Assembly (NCBI GenBank): GCA_029891385.1
Contig: CM057235.1
Location: 7,435,001 to 7,499,000, forward strand
Length of the DNA stretch: 64,000 nucleotides
From: Erythroxylum novogranatense
Lineage: Eukaryota; Streptophyta; Magnoliopsida; Malpighiales; Erythroxylaceae
Direction of reading: 5' to 3'
Position 1 is the stretch's first letter; each line of letters begins with the position of its first letter. Below are positions 25,205 through 38,403 of the stretch, in pieces. Both the position numbers and the translations under genes were made by a program. The notes under the pieces are model-generated. The model ran no database searches. It worked only from the letters and a program-made list of their open reading frames with translations, and was not told where the DNA came from.

Positions 25205-26664
25205 ATGTCGTCAGCCAGTTTTAGAAGTGTGGTAAGAGGTATTGAAGAAATCTCTACGAGAGAACGGAAGGATGGGTTGGTCGTGGAGGAGCCACCGAGA
25301 GATAAATCGATGATGACCATGGCGGAGCTAAAACGGTCGATCATCAGGAATAATATCCCTATGTCCTGGGGGCCTAGGCTGGCCTTGGAGAATGAACGAA
25401 TCCACAGCAATTTGAGTGGGTATATTGTTATTTCTGATAGTTTCTTCTCGATCGGTGGCGTGAGGCTCCCGTATGCCCCGATTATTCATGAGGTGTGCGT
25501 CTACTTCCAATTGATGCCGAGCCAGATTCCTCTGAGTGGCTGGAGGTTCATTAACGGCCTGGTTTTGCTGTGCCATCAGTTTGGCCGTTTGCCTTCGGTT
25601 GGGATCCTACGTCATTTTTTTAGGATGAATCAGAGTTCGAGCTCTGGGGCCGGGATCCCTCACTTGCAGTATAGGGATGTTCGATACCGTCCGGCCGGAA
25701 CGGCCTCAAAAATTACTTCTTGGCGGACGAAGTACTTTTTTGTGAAGCCTCCAGGATCCTCCTTTGAGTCCCAGCCGTAGAGGTATCCTTTAACCGAGCG
25801 GTGGAACGACACGTCGAGCCTATCTCTTAGTAGAGAGGAGTGGGAGGTGGTCGGTCGCATAAAGGGGCTCGGCCGATATGACTTCGCTCGACTCATTCTG
25901 GGATATCGCGGGGGGACCTCGGCCGATTCCTTTCTAATCGACCCCCCGCCACAAATTAGCGGGCTAGGAGAGGAAACCCCCCCGTCTGGTTGACTCCTAG
26001 TGGTTGAATTATTTGCTGTATTTGTAAGTATTAGTTTTGCTTTCTGACCTGTTTTTATTGTCTTGCAGCGATGGTAAGGATGGACGATTTTGCCAAGTCC
26101 TCCCCTCCCCCTAAATCCAAAAAGCAGGCCAAAGGGAAGAAACAAAGGAAGGAGGTAGATACCGGTGAAGGCGTCGCTCCGCCAGTGGAGCCAGGCCATT
26201 CTACAGTGTTGCTGACCCTCCCCCCATTGAAGATCGACCTGACGTGTTGGCGTCATTGTCGATCGTGCTGATGAGTACAAGCCGAGCGGGTTCGGAGGAG
26301 GAGGAGACGGAGCCTCCACTCAAAAGGAAGAGAACCGCTCGGAGTGCCAGCCGGTCGTCTGGTCAGCAGGAGAAGAGAGTGGGGGAAAAGCGAACGCCCC
26401 GATTGGATAAGGGAAAAGGGAAGGGGCGAGCCTCTAATGGCGATCGATGGGAGTTTGCGGTCAGCTTTGACAAGACTGTGTCGCTTAAAGATGCTGGTGT
26501 GGCTCTGCAGATTGCCCAGAAAGTCGTTCCTCCTGCGGATGAGGATTTTTTGGACGCGCTGGACAATAAAAAGCTGATGGCTCGTCTCGTCCGCAGCTGC
26601 GTCAGAGACATGGTATACGCGTCTGAAATATATCAACGTCTGGATCAGCTCGATGAAGTGAATC
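25205..26664 (+). pseudogene. Antisense extra ORF of Tat-like element, 5' part (gypsy-type transposon domain)
   Basis: Starts MSSASFRSVV at 25205. The first segment contains NNIPMSWGPRL, YIVISDSFFSIGGVRLPYAP and INGLVLLCHQFGRLPSVGIL, which I recognise as the plant 'putative gypsy type transposon' domain (PF04195-like) found in proteins encoded by extra ORFs of Tat-lineage elements. A TAG at 25778-25780 interrupts the frame, but the same frame stays open to 25993. An intron with acceptor TTGTCTTGCAG ending 26068 probably follows. The next part is basic (KKQAKGKKQRKE, 26110 on) and needs one frame change before 26244, from where it is open to the chromovirus insertion at 26664. Role unknown; the transcript would be antisense to pol. 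Confidence 0.7.
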
Positions 26665-29600
26665 TGTTGGAACCCCTCCCCGGTGAGTCGCGTGCCCGAT
26701 GTCCTACGTGACATCTGGACGCGCATCTCACAAGGGAGGGATTCCTCACCACGAAAGAAACCTCAAATTGAACTGAATTTAACGTCATCCGAACAAACTT
26801 TACTAATATTGCTCTATAATTTTCATCCAATAAAAATTAATCCGCCTAGGGCCCATAACTAAATCTAAATTCTCAGCTAAAATAAAATTCCATACCTCTC
26901 GATTACACAGAATCAGAAATCGCCTCAATCCGATCTTTATAGATCACGAAATCGCCCAAAAACGGATTTATATCCAAATCTGTCACATAATCTTATCCGT
27001 AATATCCCACTAAAACCCGAAACTCTCATTTTACAAAAAAAAAACGTCTATTTTATTTTTTTATTTTTTTCAAACTTATAATTCGAAAATCGTGCAAATC
27101 GGAGGTCAAAAGGGGAATTTATAAGCAAAAGAGTGATAGAGAGGAAAATTGGAAAGAAAAGGAAAAGAAAATGGAAAATCACCCAAAACGGCGTTTGAGG
27201 CGCCAAAGCAAGACGGACGCCACCATGAGGGCGAGCCTTGCCTCGTGAGGGCGAAGCGGCCTCGCTAGGCGAGGCGCCCTAGCGAGGCGCACGCGGGCGC
27301 CCGCCATTAGGCGAGCCTTCGCCTAGCGAGGCGCCGCAGCAACATCAAACTTTTTTAAACCTAATAAACTCTCAACTTTGCAATCTTATAATTTTTCACC
27401 CCAACCCGAAATTTTGTGAAATCAGTGACAAAAGAAAGGTGAAAGGAACTCTATAACTTCCTAGAAGGACTTATAAACTAATTGAGCCATTAATATGATC
27501 ATAATTGGTTTTAAAGTTTCAGCCAAAACACAATTTCCTACACATAACCTAAACTTTGGAAATTCATATCTTTTAGCACCCAAGTCTAAAATGGTGCATT
27601 TTACCCGTTGAAAAGATAAAAGATACTCTACAAGTCTTATGAAGGATGCTAAGATTAATTCAATCATTAAAGAGGGTAAAACCTCGTGAACTTTCAGTCT
27701 AAAATCTAACCAATGGAACAGTAACTTTGCTTATGTGAACAGTAACTGTCAACTTCCAAAGCTCATAACTTTTGATTACTAATCCCAATAACTGCAAAAC
27801 ATATCTCATTTTAAAGGTAGAAGGATAATCTACATTTTCCTGAAGAGAGCAAAACTAGATCACCCTCTAAGAGGGTGAAAAGTCTTCCAAAGTTGCTGCA
27901 AAAGTTCAGTGTTTCTAATAGCAGCTGAAGCCTTCCATTCTCATAACTCTTTCATTCTAAGTCCAATTGAGACATATTACATGTCGTTGGAAAGCTCAAT
28001 TCATTCTCTACATTCTTCAAGAAGACCATTCAAACAAATTCAAGCTCTAAACCACTCTAAAATTGAATGGAAGTTGCTGCCCAATTTCTGGAAAATTGGA
28101 CAGCACCTCCTAATTTACATCTATCCCAAATTTTCAACCAAATACACAATCTGCATAAAACTCAATATCTCAAGGCAACAACACACCCTAGGCTTTCTAC
28201 ATATTTCTTAAATCATCAAGCATTTCCAATCCATAAGATCTTACAATCCCATTCTTTTCTTTTATCATTCTCAACCATACAACAATACTTTTACAAGAAA
28301 CAACACAAGTACATTTTCAAATCCAAAATCTTACACATAGGTGGAATTAAGTTCATACAAGGCTTTAGAGGGCATTTTGGCCCGATTACATCAAAATAGT
28401 AAACATTACATAAAAGTCCAAAATGCAACCTAAAGCCTATTTTCTCAAAACATAACTTCAAATACAACTTCAAAAGTAAAACTGCATCGGAGTTGCCTCA
28501 ATCCCGATGCGGTGACTCGGTTTCTCGCTCGACACCTGTGGAGGGGAAATGGGGGGTGAGCTCGACGGCTCCGTGGGTAATAACTTAATAACGAGCAATA
28601 AGCAGAAACCGTTATTCATCATTTTTTTTCATATTCAAACAATATCACATTTATTAAAAGTCATTTCATTTTACAACCATTTACATCGAATTACTATTCC
28701 GAACAATTTACAAATTCAACATATCACAAAGACAACTTAGCCAACTACAAATTATTAACAAAATGGTTCGGTGGACCCGAACAGAATCTAACGACACATT
28801 TCGCGATGCGGTCATGTGTTGTCGTGACGAATAGGAGTCCTAAGGGAACTCCACGGCCACTAGCGGCAAAAGGGAGAAGTTTATAATGAGCAGTGCACTG
28901 ACACAAACCGGACCACCACAAACCCAAAGAAAACATATAGTTCACACAATTCAAAACAATTGCCTCTACTGGCATTCACAAATTTACTTTCACATAAATT
29001 GCCAAAACAACGATCTTTTTCCCGAAATCACAATTTCTTATTATTTTCACTTAATAACTCAATGAACCAACCATTCCAACATAACTTTATACACAGAATT
29101 ATCACATACAAATTCAATACATCATCAAGCATAATTCTTACAAATTTCTAAGTCATTTACATCTTAATTCGAATTTATTATAAAGACGGTAATATACTTA
29201 TCAACTCAATTATTAAGGAATTACCCACCTTAAATTCCTTTAGCTTTGCGACTGATCCAAAGGTCTTGCTTCTACCTCCGAATGCCTCAATTCACCTTCA
29301 TTAACATGATTATCCCATAAGAACATAGGATATCGAAATCTGACGATTTTAAGGATACGAAAGTATAGAATTTAACTTATCTAACTTACCCATAACCTTT
29401 CTAAGCTCTTTAAACTAAAACCTAACCAAATAACTCAAAGAAATTCGAAAATCCTTACCTTAGGACAAAACCCACGAAATTCTCTTTGTTTCTATAAGGA
29501 GATTTAACTCTTCCTTTCACTTTCCTCTTGCATAAAACTCTTAAACCTCTCCTTTCCAAGCAAAAAAAAACTAAATCCCTTACTTCCCTTCTTCTTCTTC

Positions 29601-30086
29601 TTCTTCTTCTTCTTCTTCCACCGAAAACTCCTCTCTTTTCTTTCTAAGTTTCGAAAGTCTCTCTCTATACCTTATAACTTCGGTGGTTTTCTAGAAAACT
29701 AAGGGAATTTATTCTAACTTATCACCTATACCAATACTACGTAGTTTTAGTAATACTCTCCCTTTTCTTTTGCAATTTCATGAGTCTCCTCCATATCCTA
29801 CGGCTACTTCATTCCTTCAATGCCTTCTTTATTTCTCTAATTACTTTTCTTATTCATTTAAGTCATTAAAGACAATTAAAAGGGTTAAAAACCCATCTTC
29901 CAAACCTTAAGCCTTAAAACCATATACAAACTCTCAAATTGGTCATACACCATCTTATTCTCTTTTAATTCTAACAACTTATTAAAATCTAATTTTACTA
30001 AATTCTATAAATTAAACACTAAGTCTCAAATTATTCTAATTAATCTCAAAATAAATCAAAATGCTTAAAGCGGATCGGGCCCAACA
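26665..30086 (-). repeat. 3' LTR of the nested chromovirus
   Basis: TGTTGGAACCCC at 26665 to GGGCCCAACA at 30086 (3422 bp). Near-identical to the right LTR through landmarks such as 'gctcataacttttgattact', 'gaagaccattcaaacaaatt' and the (CTT)n tract near 29588-29617. It is about 50 bp shorter, largely because the GC-rich 'gcgagg' block (27226-27330) has lost bases relative to 35458-35670. Contains no real ORF. Confidence 0.92.
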
Positions 30087-30100
30087 TTTCTCCCCTCCTT
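30087..30100 (-). other. Polypurine tract of the nested chromovirus
   Basis: On the minus strand AAGGAGGGGAGAAA directly precedes the LTR start (TGTTGGGCCC). This is the expected position and composition of the plus-strand primer of LTR retrotransposons. Confidence 0.85.
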
Positions 30101-30109
30101 AAAAGAATT

Positions 30110-31400
30110 TCGCCCTCGAAATTGCACACAATCATCAAGAGATGGGGATACTTCGCTTCATAGCTTCCAATAGCTCCCACGTGGCTTCTTCCATAGAATG
30201 ATTCCTCCATAAGACTTTTACCAACTGAATGCCTTATTCCCGAGAACCTTTTCTTTAGTATCTAAAATCAGACCGAAGCTCTTCATAACTCGTTATCATT
30301 CAACCAATTTCATCACTTGAACGACATGGGAGGATCGATCGATATCTTCTCAGCATAGAGACATGAAACACATCATGTATCTTAAATAACTCCGGAGGCA
30401 AGGCTAACCTGTAAGCCAACGGACCAATCCTCTCCAGAATCTCATACGGTCCCACGTACCTCGGACTTAGCTTACCCTTTCTCGCCAATCTCGTAATCCC
30501 TTTCCACGGAGAAGTCTTAAGAAACACCTTATCGCCGACCTTATGCTCCATTTCTTTTCTATGAGCATCCTCATAGCTCTTCATCCTGTCCTGAGCTGCC
30601 TTCAACCTGTGCTTAATCAAATTGACTTTATCAACGGTCATCTGTATCATCTTTGGACCCAAAAGTCTCCTATCTCCCTCTGCATCCCAACACACGGGAG
30701 TCCTACATCTCCTCCCATACAGAGCCTCATAAGGAGCCATCTGAATGCTCGAATGATACGAATTATTATATGCAAATTCGATCAAAGGCAAGTGCTCATC
30801 CCATGCTCCTCTAAAATCCATCACACAAGCCCCGAGCATTTCCTCGAGTCCGGATGGTCCTCTCGGATCGACCATCGGTCCGAGGATGGAAAGCGATCTT
30901 TGAAACTCAACTTAGTACCTAAAGCCTCCCGCAACCGCCCCAAAATCTCGACGAAAGCGAGGGTCCCGATCGATACAATCAATCCGGATCCCATGCAATC
31001 TCACAATCTCATCAATATATTTCTTGCTAACACATGCAGCGGATCTGTGCATGCGATTGCGGAAAATGGGCTAATTTCACAATCTATCCACAATCACCCA
31101 TATGGCATCATGCCTCCCACCGGTCTTAGGCAATCCCATCGAAAATCCATAGTAACTCTCGCCATTTCCACTCAGAATGGGTAATGGCCTCAATTAGTTC
31201 AAGGTGCTCGATGCTCACCTTGACTTCACGACACACCGCACACTTACTTACATATTCAGCCACATCCTTTTCATCCCTCTCCACCGTAAATGTTCTCGAG
31301 ATCTCTATACATCCCGGTGTTTGCTGGGTGCATAACATAAGGTGCATTATCGCCTCATCCGAATTTCATCTTTAACCTCCTTAACATCGAATACAGAGTC
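30110..31400 (-). pseudogene. Chromovirus integrase and chromodomain
   Basis: Minus strand. The zinc-binding region reads KDVAEYVSKCAVCREVKV near 31265-31210 (the CxxC of HHCC), followed by EWKWRELLWIFDGIA at the entry to the core. The core between 31120 and 30880 is frameshifted. From 30875 to 30300 a long open stretch gives FAYNNSYHSSIQMAPYEALY, the GRRCRTPVCW block, and GKLSPRYVGPYEILERIG. After a frame break the C-terminus (to about 30110) reads VKVLWRNHSMEEATWE, which is the chromodomain signature of plant chromoviruses. The integrase inserts the cDNA; the chromodomain is thought to guide it to heterochromatin. Broken, hence non-functional. Confidence 0.88.
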
Positions 31401-31425
31401 TATTCTTGATCGTCAGAGTCCATCG

Positions 31426-33058
31426 TCACTCGGCACCATATCGACTCCTTACCCTTTGCACCTCTTCCCGCAACTTACTCAACTCGGGATTCTCGACTCT
31501 GCACTCTCTTACTTTCTCTCGAGGATCGGTCTTACCCTGAAAGTAGCAATCATGCAATCGACTCTTCCCGCTTGGTCGATCCCGAGCTTCGCCATCTCTT
31601 CCAATAGCGGTAAATAGATCGCGCACATATGCTATGGAAGACTTTCTACTCAAGGCATCAAGAATTACATTTGCCTTACCCGGATGATACTCAATCAACG
31701 GGTCATAATCCTGAGCGATTCAATCCATCGCCTCTGCCTCAAATTCAGCTCCTTCGACTCAACAGATATTTGAGACTTTTATGATCTGTGAAGATCCCGG
31801 TTTGTACTCCATACAAATAATGTCTCCAGATCTTCAAAGCAAAGACCACATTGCTAACTCCGGATCATGGGTCTGATAGTTCATCTCATAAGGTTTTAGC
31901 CCGTGAGGCATATGCTATCACCTTATCTCCTGCATAAGCACACATCCTAACCCCTTCCCGGAAGCATCACTATATACAAGATAACCTTCCTCTCCTGTGG
32001 GTAAAGCCAAAAGCGGAGCACTAGTCAATCGTGTTTGGTTCCTCAAAACTCTACGGGCGCTCTTCACTCCGTGATAAACTTCGGTTCTTCCTTAATAATT
32101 TAGTCAAAGGAGTGGCAATCATCAAGAAACCCTCCACAAATCTCCGATAATAGCACGCCAAACCCGTAAAGCTCCTCACCTCGGTCAATGTCGCTTGAGC
32201 ATGCCATTCACCACGCTTCAATCTTCTTGGGATCTACATGTACCCTTTTCGTAAACAATATGACCCAAGAAGACCATTTCACGAAGCCAAAATTCACATT
32301 TCGTGAATTTGGCATACAACTCTCTCTCCTCAACCTCTCGCAATACAATTCTCAAGTGCTCCCATGTTCTTCCTCATTCTTCGAATATATCGTAATGTCA
32401 TCGATAAACACGATAACAAACCGATCTAGAAACTCCTTGAAGACCCCGCTCATCGATCCATAAAAGCAAAGAAGAGCATTGGTTAATCCAAAAGGCATAA
32501 CCAGAAATTCATAATGGCCATACCGAGTCCTGAAGGCTGTCTTGCTCACATCAGACTCCTTAATCCTGAGTTGATGGTAGCGAGACCTGAGATCGATCTT
32601 AGAGAAGACCGTTGCCCCGCAGCCTAATCAAACAAATCATCTATCCGAGGTAGAGGATACTTGTTCTTCACTGTCACTTTATTGATCCTCCTATAATCAA
32701 TGCACATACGCCAAGTGCCATCCTTCTTCTTAACAAACAAGACCGGCGCACCCCAAGGTGAGGTGCTCGGCCTAATGAACCCCTTCTCCAAAAGATCCTC
32801 CAGCTGCTCCTTAAGTTCTTTCAGCTCAGCTGGAGCCATCCTGTAAGGTGGAATAGAAATAGGAGCTGTCCCGGGAGCCAAATCAATAGAAAACTCAATC
32901 TCCCTCTCCGGTGGCAAACCGGGCAACTCCTCTGGAAACACATCAGGAAATTCCCTCACAATGGGAATATCCTCCACCTTGCTCTCCTGCACACTGGTAT
33001 CCATAACACACGCCAAGAAGGCTTCACAGCCTCTCCACATCAGTCTGTCAGCTAACAA
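31426..33058 (-). pseudogene. Chromovirus reverse transcriptase and RNase H
   Basis: Minus strand. The open part 33058-32624 carries the protease-RT linker ([20 protein letters not shown]), then [20 protein letters not shown] and [20 protein letters not shown]. After a frameshift, 32549-32352 gives [20 protein letters not shown] and the catalytic [11 protein letters not shown]. The segment 'NA..CFYGSMS' replaces the usual PAAFMDLMN, with a base loss turning GATCTGATG into GATCGATG. RNase H from about 32100 to 31600 is heavily frameshifted; its end is visible as YHPGKANVILDALSRKS (31687-31637). Reverse transcription of the element RNA is the family function. Confidence 0.88.
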
Positions 33059-33153
33059 AGCTGAAACAAGCCTTGGCGGGTCAACTTTCTATCTCCTCTG
33101 AAAACCACCGTCGACCCTCTCCGGATCAAATTCAACTTCCTTTCGACCACAAT

Positions 33154-33417
33154 CTAGCTTCGCTTGTACTTTTCCATCACGCCCATTCCGACAATCACAT
33201 CTAACCCCTTCAGATCTAGAGGTAGCAGGTCCACGACCAAACTAGATCCATCAATAATGAGTTCACAATCCTTCAAGATCCGACTCACAATGACATTCCT
33301 CCCTAACGGAGTACTAACTAGCAGAAAATCATCCAATAGAACTGATTGCATACCGTGCAATATCATACTAGCAGAGATAAAAGAATGGGTGCTACCGTAA
33401 TCAAATGTAAGATACAC
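33154..33417 (-). pseudogene. Chromovirus aspartic protease fragment
   Basis: An 87-codon open stretch beginning MYLTFDYGSTHSFISA. The active-site motif of this family is D-S/T-G-A/S-T-H-S-F; here it reads FDYGSTHSF, so the residue after Asp is changed. It continues with ILKDCELIIDG and LDVIVGMGVMEKY, the usual 'FDVILGMDWL' block. Processes the Gag-Pol polyprotein in intact elements. It is separated from the RT stretch by a frameshift near 33060-33150. Confidence 0.82.
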
Positions 33418-33429
33418 AAAGAATGAAAG

Positions 33430-34700
33430 AGTGAGCTATACCAAGAATAACCTCACAGTGCAAACCGCAGCCTCCTCACGAAGTCATAGCAAAACTCGGC
33501 CTGTCTTGCCCTCTTGGTCTCCCCGAAGATTGGGCTTCCAGACCGACCTGTAATCGCCACCCCAGATCTCGATCCGTCCCCACTGCTCGCTCTCCTCAGA
33601 GCTGAGGTGAGATCCTTCCTCCGAGCATCCGAGGACAATCTCGATTCTGTGGCCCTTCTCCTCGCGACTTAAAACAGGCACCGATACCTTATAGCACTCT
33701 CCCGACGCGGATGCCCACAAGGTCTTGACACGAAGAATCGATTCTCGCTTCTCTCGTTTCATTGCTTCCTCCTGCCGAGGAACCTCAGATCGACTCGCCT
33801 AATCGCTGAGGCCTACTCTGCTGAGGGCCCTCTGCCTCCCGACTCGAGTCTCGAGTCCGCACTCTTACCACCCCTTTCACCGATCGCACACCCCCTCTCC
33901 TAACGATCGCTCTCTACTTTTTCTTCCTGCTCACTTCCACTGATGTTCTCTAGCTTCTCGGCCTAGAGTGCGAGATCTACCACCGCTTGATAGTCACGAA
34001 GTTATGAAGCATTACCTTCTCTCGATGCCCAAGTGGAGGCCTCCTCAAACTTCCTACATTTATCTTCCTCATCGGCAACAATATGAAATTGCATATCTCG
34101 ACAACTGGGTGAATCTCCGCCATACTCATTAGAATGATCATCTCTTCGAGTCAAATTAAGAAACTCCACGGCCTTGTCTCGCATGTAGACCGGGAAAGAT
34201 ACTTCTTCCAAATAACTCTCAAAATCCTTCCATAAAGCACTTGGTGGCATACTGGCTCAGTGGGATGACTCCCACCAAGGAGAGCATCGCCTGCAGATGA
34301 TCGACAAGATACTCTAGCTTCTCCTCATCGTAACATTTCATCTGAACTAGGACTCTTTCGTCCTCTTAAACCAAGACTCGCTTCTTGAGATTGGTGGTAC
34401 CATGAAAGTCCACCGCTCAACTTCCGCAGCTTATCAAACCGCCCACCTCTCACATCAAATCGGCATGGAAGCTCGAGACCCTTGACCCATGGCAAAAGTA
34501 AAAGCTCGGGCAAAGGCTCGAAGACTCATGGGTCCATAACCGCACAAGAGAGGAGGAGGAGGAGGTTCCTCGGGTTGAACACTAGGTGCCTCGGGGCCGG
34601 GGAGCGTAATGTGTCCTCGCATCTTGTGGAACATGAGACCCTCTCAGACTCTCTGGCGAGAACTTGAGCGAGATCGAGTCCCTCGGGTTCTACCCGACGT
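33430..34700 (-). pseudogene. Chromovirus gag
   Basis: Minus strand, broken into three frames. From 34440: RFDKLRKLSG (start of the gag core). At 34250-34002: LWKDFESYLEEVSFPVYMRD, AVEFLNLTR and HIVADEEDKCRKFEE, all standard chromovirus gag strings. The expected CCHC knuckle region (about 33700-33500) is in a Ser/Glu/Arg-rich frame with no readable knuckle. The start would lie near 34700, close to the primer site. Gag forms the virus-like particle in functional elements. Confidence 0.8.
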
Positions 34701-34912
34701 GGCATAATAATCCTTCAAGAGAAAACCAAGAAAATCTTAGTGCATGCAAAACAATTTTACTTTAGTTTATGCAAAATTCATGCAAAATCCACATTCAAAA
34801 GCATTTAAAACAAGTCAAAATAACACAATAATATACATAAATTACTTTCAAATACATCCACCGAAACCTTACATTTCTCTTTCTACCCGAACTACCCGAA
34901 CCTACAATCGAA

Positions 34913-34925
34913 GGCTCTGATACCA
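34913..34925 (-). other. Primer-binding site of the nested chromovirus
   Basis: On the minus strand TGGTATCAGAGCC lies four bases after the end of the right LTR. It is complementary to initiator Met tRNA and confirms that the right LTR is the 5' LTR. Confidence 0.9.
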
Positions 34926-34929
34926 TAAG

Positions 34930-37900
34930 TGTTGGAACCCCTCCCCGGTGAGTCGCGTGCTCGACGTCCTACGTGACATCTGGACGCCAAGATCTCACAA
35001 GGAGGATTCCTCACCACGAAAGAAACCTCAAATTGAACTCAATTTAACGTTATCCGAACAAACTTTACTAATATTGCTCTATAATTTTCATCCAATAAAA
35101 TTAATCCGCCTAGGCCCATAACTAAATCTAAATTCTCACTAAAATAAAATTCCATACCTCTCGATTACACAGAATCAGAAATCGCCTCAATCCGATCTTT
35201 ATAGATCACGAAATCGCCCAAAAACGGATTTATATCCAAATCTGTCACATAATCTTATCCGTAATTTCCCACTAAAACCCGAAACTCTCATTTTACAAAA
35301 AAAACGTCTATTTTATTTTTTTATTTTTTTCAAACTTATGATTCGAAAATCGTGCAAATCGGAGGTCAAAAGGGGAATTTATAAGCAAAAGAGTGATAGA
35401 GAGGAAAATTGGAAAAGAAAAAGGAAAAAGAAAATGGAAAATCACCCAAAACGGCGTCGGAGGCGCGCGCAGGGCGCGCGGACGCCAGCTCGCGAGGGCG
35501 AGCCTTGCCCTCGCGAGGGCGAAAGCGGGCCTCGCTAGGGCGAGGCGTCGCCCTAGCGAGGGCCGTAGCTCGCGAGGGCGAGAGCAGCCCGCCTCGCTAG
35601 GGCGAGGCGTCGCCTCAGCGAGGCGCACGCGCGCCCGCCCATTAGGCGAGCCTCTAGCCTAGCGAGGCGCCGCAGCAACATCAAACTTTTTTTTTAAAAC
35701 CTAATAAACTTTCAACTTTGCAATCTTATAATTTTTCACCCCGAACCCGAAATTTTGTGAAATCAGTGACAAAAGAAAGGTGAAAGGGAACTCTATAACT
35801 TCCTAGAAGGACTTATAAACTAATTGAGCCATTAATATGATCATAATTGGTTTTAAAGTTTCAGCCAAAACACAATTTCCTACACATAGCCTAAACTTTG
35901 AAATTCATATCTTTTAGCACCCAAGTCTAAAATGGTGCATTTTACCCGTTGAAAAGATAAAAAGATACTCTACAAGTCTTATGAAGGATGCTAAGATTAA
36001 TTCAATCATTAAAGAGGGTAAAAACCTACGTGAACTTTCAGTCTAAAATCTAACCAATGGAACAGTAACTTTGCTTATGTGAACAGTAACTGTCAACTTC
36101 CAAAGCTCATAACTTTTGATTACTAATCCCAATAACTGCAAAACATATCTCATTTTAAAGGTAGAAGGATAATCTACATTTTCCTGAAGAGAGCAAAACT
36201 AGATCACCCTCTAAGAGGGTGAAAAGTCTTCCAAAGTTGCTGCAAAGTTCAGTGTTTCTAATAGCAGCTGAAGCCTTTCCATTCTCATAACTCTTTCATT
36301 CTAAGTCCAATTGAGACATATTACATGTCGTTGGAAAGCTCAATTCATTCTCTACATTCTTCAAGAAGACCATTCAAACAAATTCAAGCTCTAAACCACT
36401 TAAAATTGAATGGAAGTTGCTGCCCAATTTCTGGAAAATTGGACAGCACCTCCCTAATTTACATCTATCCCAAATTTTCAACCAAATACACAACCTGCAT
36501 AAAACTCAATATCTCAAGGCAACAACACACCCTAGGCTTCTACATATTTCTTAAATCATCAAGCATTTCCAATCCATAAGATCTTACAATCCCATTCTTT
36601 TCTTTTATCATTCTCAACCATACAACAATACTTTTACAAGAAACAACACAAGTACATTTTCAAATCCAAAATCTTACACATAGGTGGAATTAAGTTCATA
36701 CAAGGCTTTAGAGGGCATTTTGGCCCGATTACATCAAAATAGTAAACATTACATAAAAGTCCAAAATGCAACCTAAAGCCTATTTTCTCAAAACATAACT
36801 TCAAATACAACTTCAAAGTAAAAGCGCATCGGAGTTGCCTCAATCCCGACAAGGTGACTTTGGTTTCTCGCCGACACCGTGGAGGGAAATGGGGGGTGAG
36901 CTCGACGGCTCGTGGGTAATAACTTAATAACGAGCAATAAGCGAAACCGTTATTCATCATTTTTTTCATATTCAAACAATATCACATTTATTAAAAGTCA
37001 TTTCATTTTACAACCATTTACATCGAATTACTATTCAACAATTTACAAATTCAACATATCACAAAGACAACCTAGCCAACTACAAATTATTAACAAAATG
37101 GTTCGGTGGACCTGAAGCAGAATCTAACGACACATTTCGCGATGCGGTCATGTGTTGTCGTGACGAATAGGAGTCCTTAGGGAACTCCACGGCCCACTAG
37201 CGGGCGGGGAGAAGCCTATAATAGCAGTGCACCGACACAAACCGACCACCACAAACCCAAAGAAAACATATAGTTCACACAATTCAAAACAATTGCCTCT
37301 ACTTGGCATTCACAAATTTACTTTCACATAAATTGCCAAAACAACGATCTTTTTCCGAAATCACAATTTCTTATTATTTTCACTTAATAACTCAATGAAC
37401 CAACCATTCCAACATAACTTTATACACGTAATTATCACATACAAATTCAATACATCATCAAGCATAATTCTTACAAATTTCTAAGTCATTTACATCTTAA
37501 TTCAATTTATTATAAAGACGGTAATATACTTATCAACTCAATTATTAAGGAATTACCCACCTTAAATTCCTTTAACTGCGATGATCCAAAGGTCTTGCTT
37601 CTACCTCCAATGCCTCAATTCACCTTCATTAACATGATTATCCCATAAGAACATAGGATATCGAAATCTGACGATTTTAAGGATACGAAAGTATAGAATT
37701 TAACTTATCTAACTTACCCATAACCTTTCTAAGCTCTTTAAACTAAAACCTAACCAAATAACTCAAAGAAATTCGAAAATCCTTACCTTAGGACAAAACC
37801 CACGAAATTCTCTTTGTTTCTATAAGGAGATTTAACTCTTCCTTTCACTTTCCTCTTGCATAAAACTCTTAAACCTCTCCTTTCCAAGCAAAAAAAAACT

Positions 37901-38403
37901 AAATCCCTTACTTCCCTTCTTCTTCTTCTTCTTCTTCTTCTTCTTCCACGAAAACTCCTCTCTTTCTTTCTAAGTTTCAAAGTCTCTCTCTATACCTTAT
38001 AACTTCGGTGGTTTTCTAGAAAACTAAGGGAATTTATTCTAACTTATCACCTATACCAATACTACGTAGTTTTAGTAATACTCTCCCTTTTCTTTTGCAA
38101 TTTCATGAGTCTCCTCCATATCCTACGGCTACTTCATTCCTTCAATGCCTTCTTTATTTCTCTAATTACTTTTCTTATTCATTTAAGTCATTAAAGACAA
38201 TTAAAAGGGCTTTCCAAACCTTAAGCCTTAAAACCATATACAAACTCTCAAATTGGTCATACACCATCTTATTCTCTTTTAATTCTAACAACTTATTAAA
38301 ATCTAATTTTTACTAAATTCTATAAATTAAACACTAAGTCTCAAATTATTCTAATTAATCTCAAAATAAATCAAAAACGCTTAAAGCGGATCGGGGCCCA
38401 ACA
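34930..38403 (-). repeat. 5' LTR of the nested chromovirus
   Basis: TGTTGGAACCCC at 34930 to GGGGCCCAACA at 38403 (3474 bp). A GC-rich palindromic block (35458-35670; repeated 'ctcgcgagggcgag' and 'cctcgctagggcgaggcg') stands out against AT-rich surroundings. A (CTT)n tract lies at 37918-37945. Promoter and polyadenylation signals of the element would be here but cannot be pinpointed. The ORFs across 35308-35662 on both strands arise from the GC-rich block. Confidence 0.92.

Larger units (their letters stand above)
26665..38403 (-). mobile_element. Nested chromovirus (Tekay/Del-like Ty3/gypsy), 11.7 kb
   Basis: Two long LTRs (26665-30086 and 34930-38403) with TGTT..AACA ends surround minus-strand gag, protease, RT, RNase H, integrase and chromodomain. 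Target duplication GAATC lies at 26660-26664 and 38404-38408. The primer site (initiator Met tRNA) lies inside the right LTR and the PPT inside the left LTR, so transcription runs right to left. The insertion splits the antisense ORF of the Tat-like host element. LTRs are highly similar, so the insertion is young, but the coding region has many frameshifts, some of which may be sequence errors. Confidence 0.92.

Noticed and set aside
35308..35662. Arg/Ala/Pro-rich ORFs on both strands
   Set aside because: They are products of the GC-rich palindromic block in the chromovirus LTR, absent as ORFs in the other LTR.
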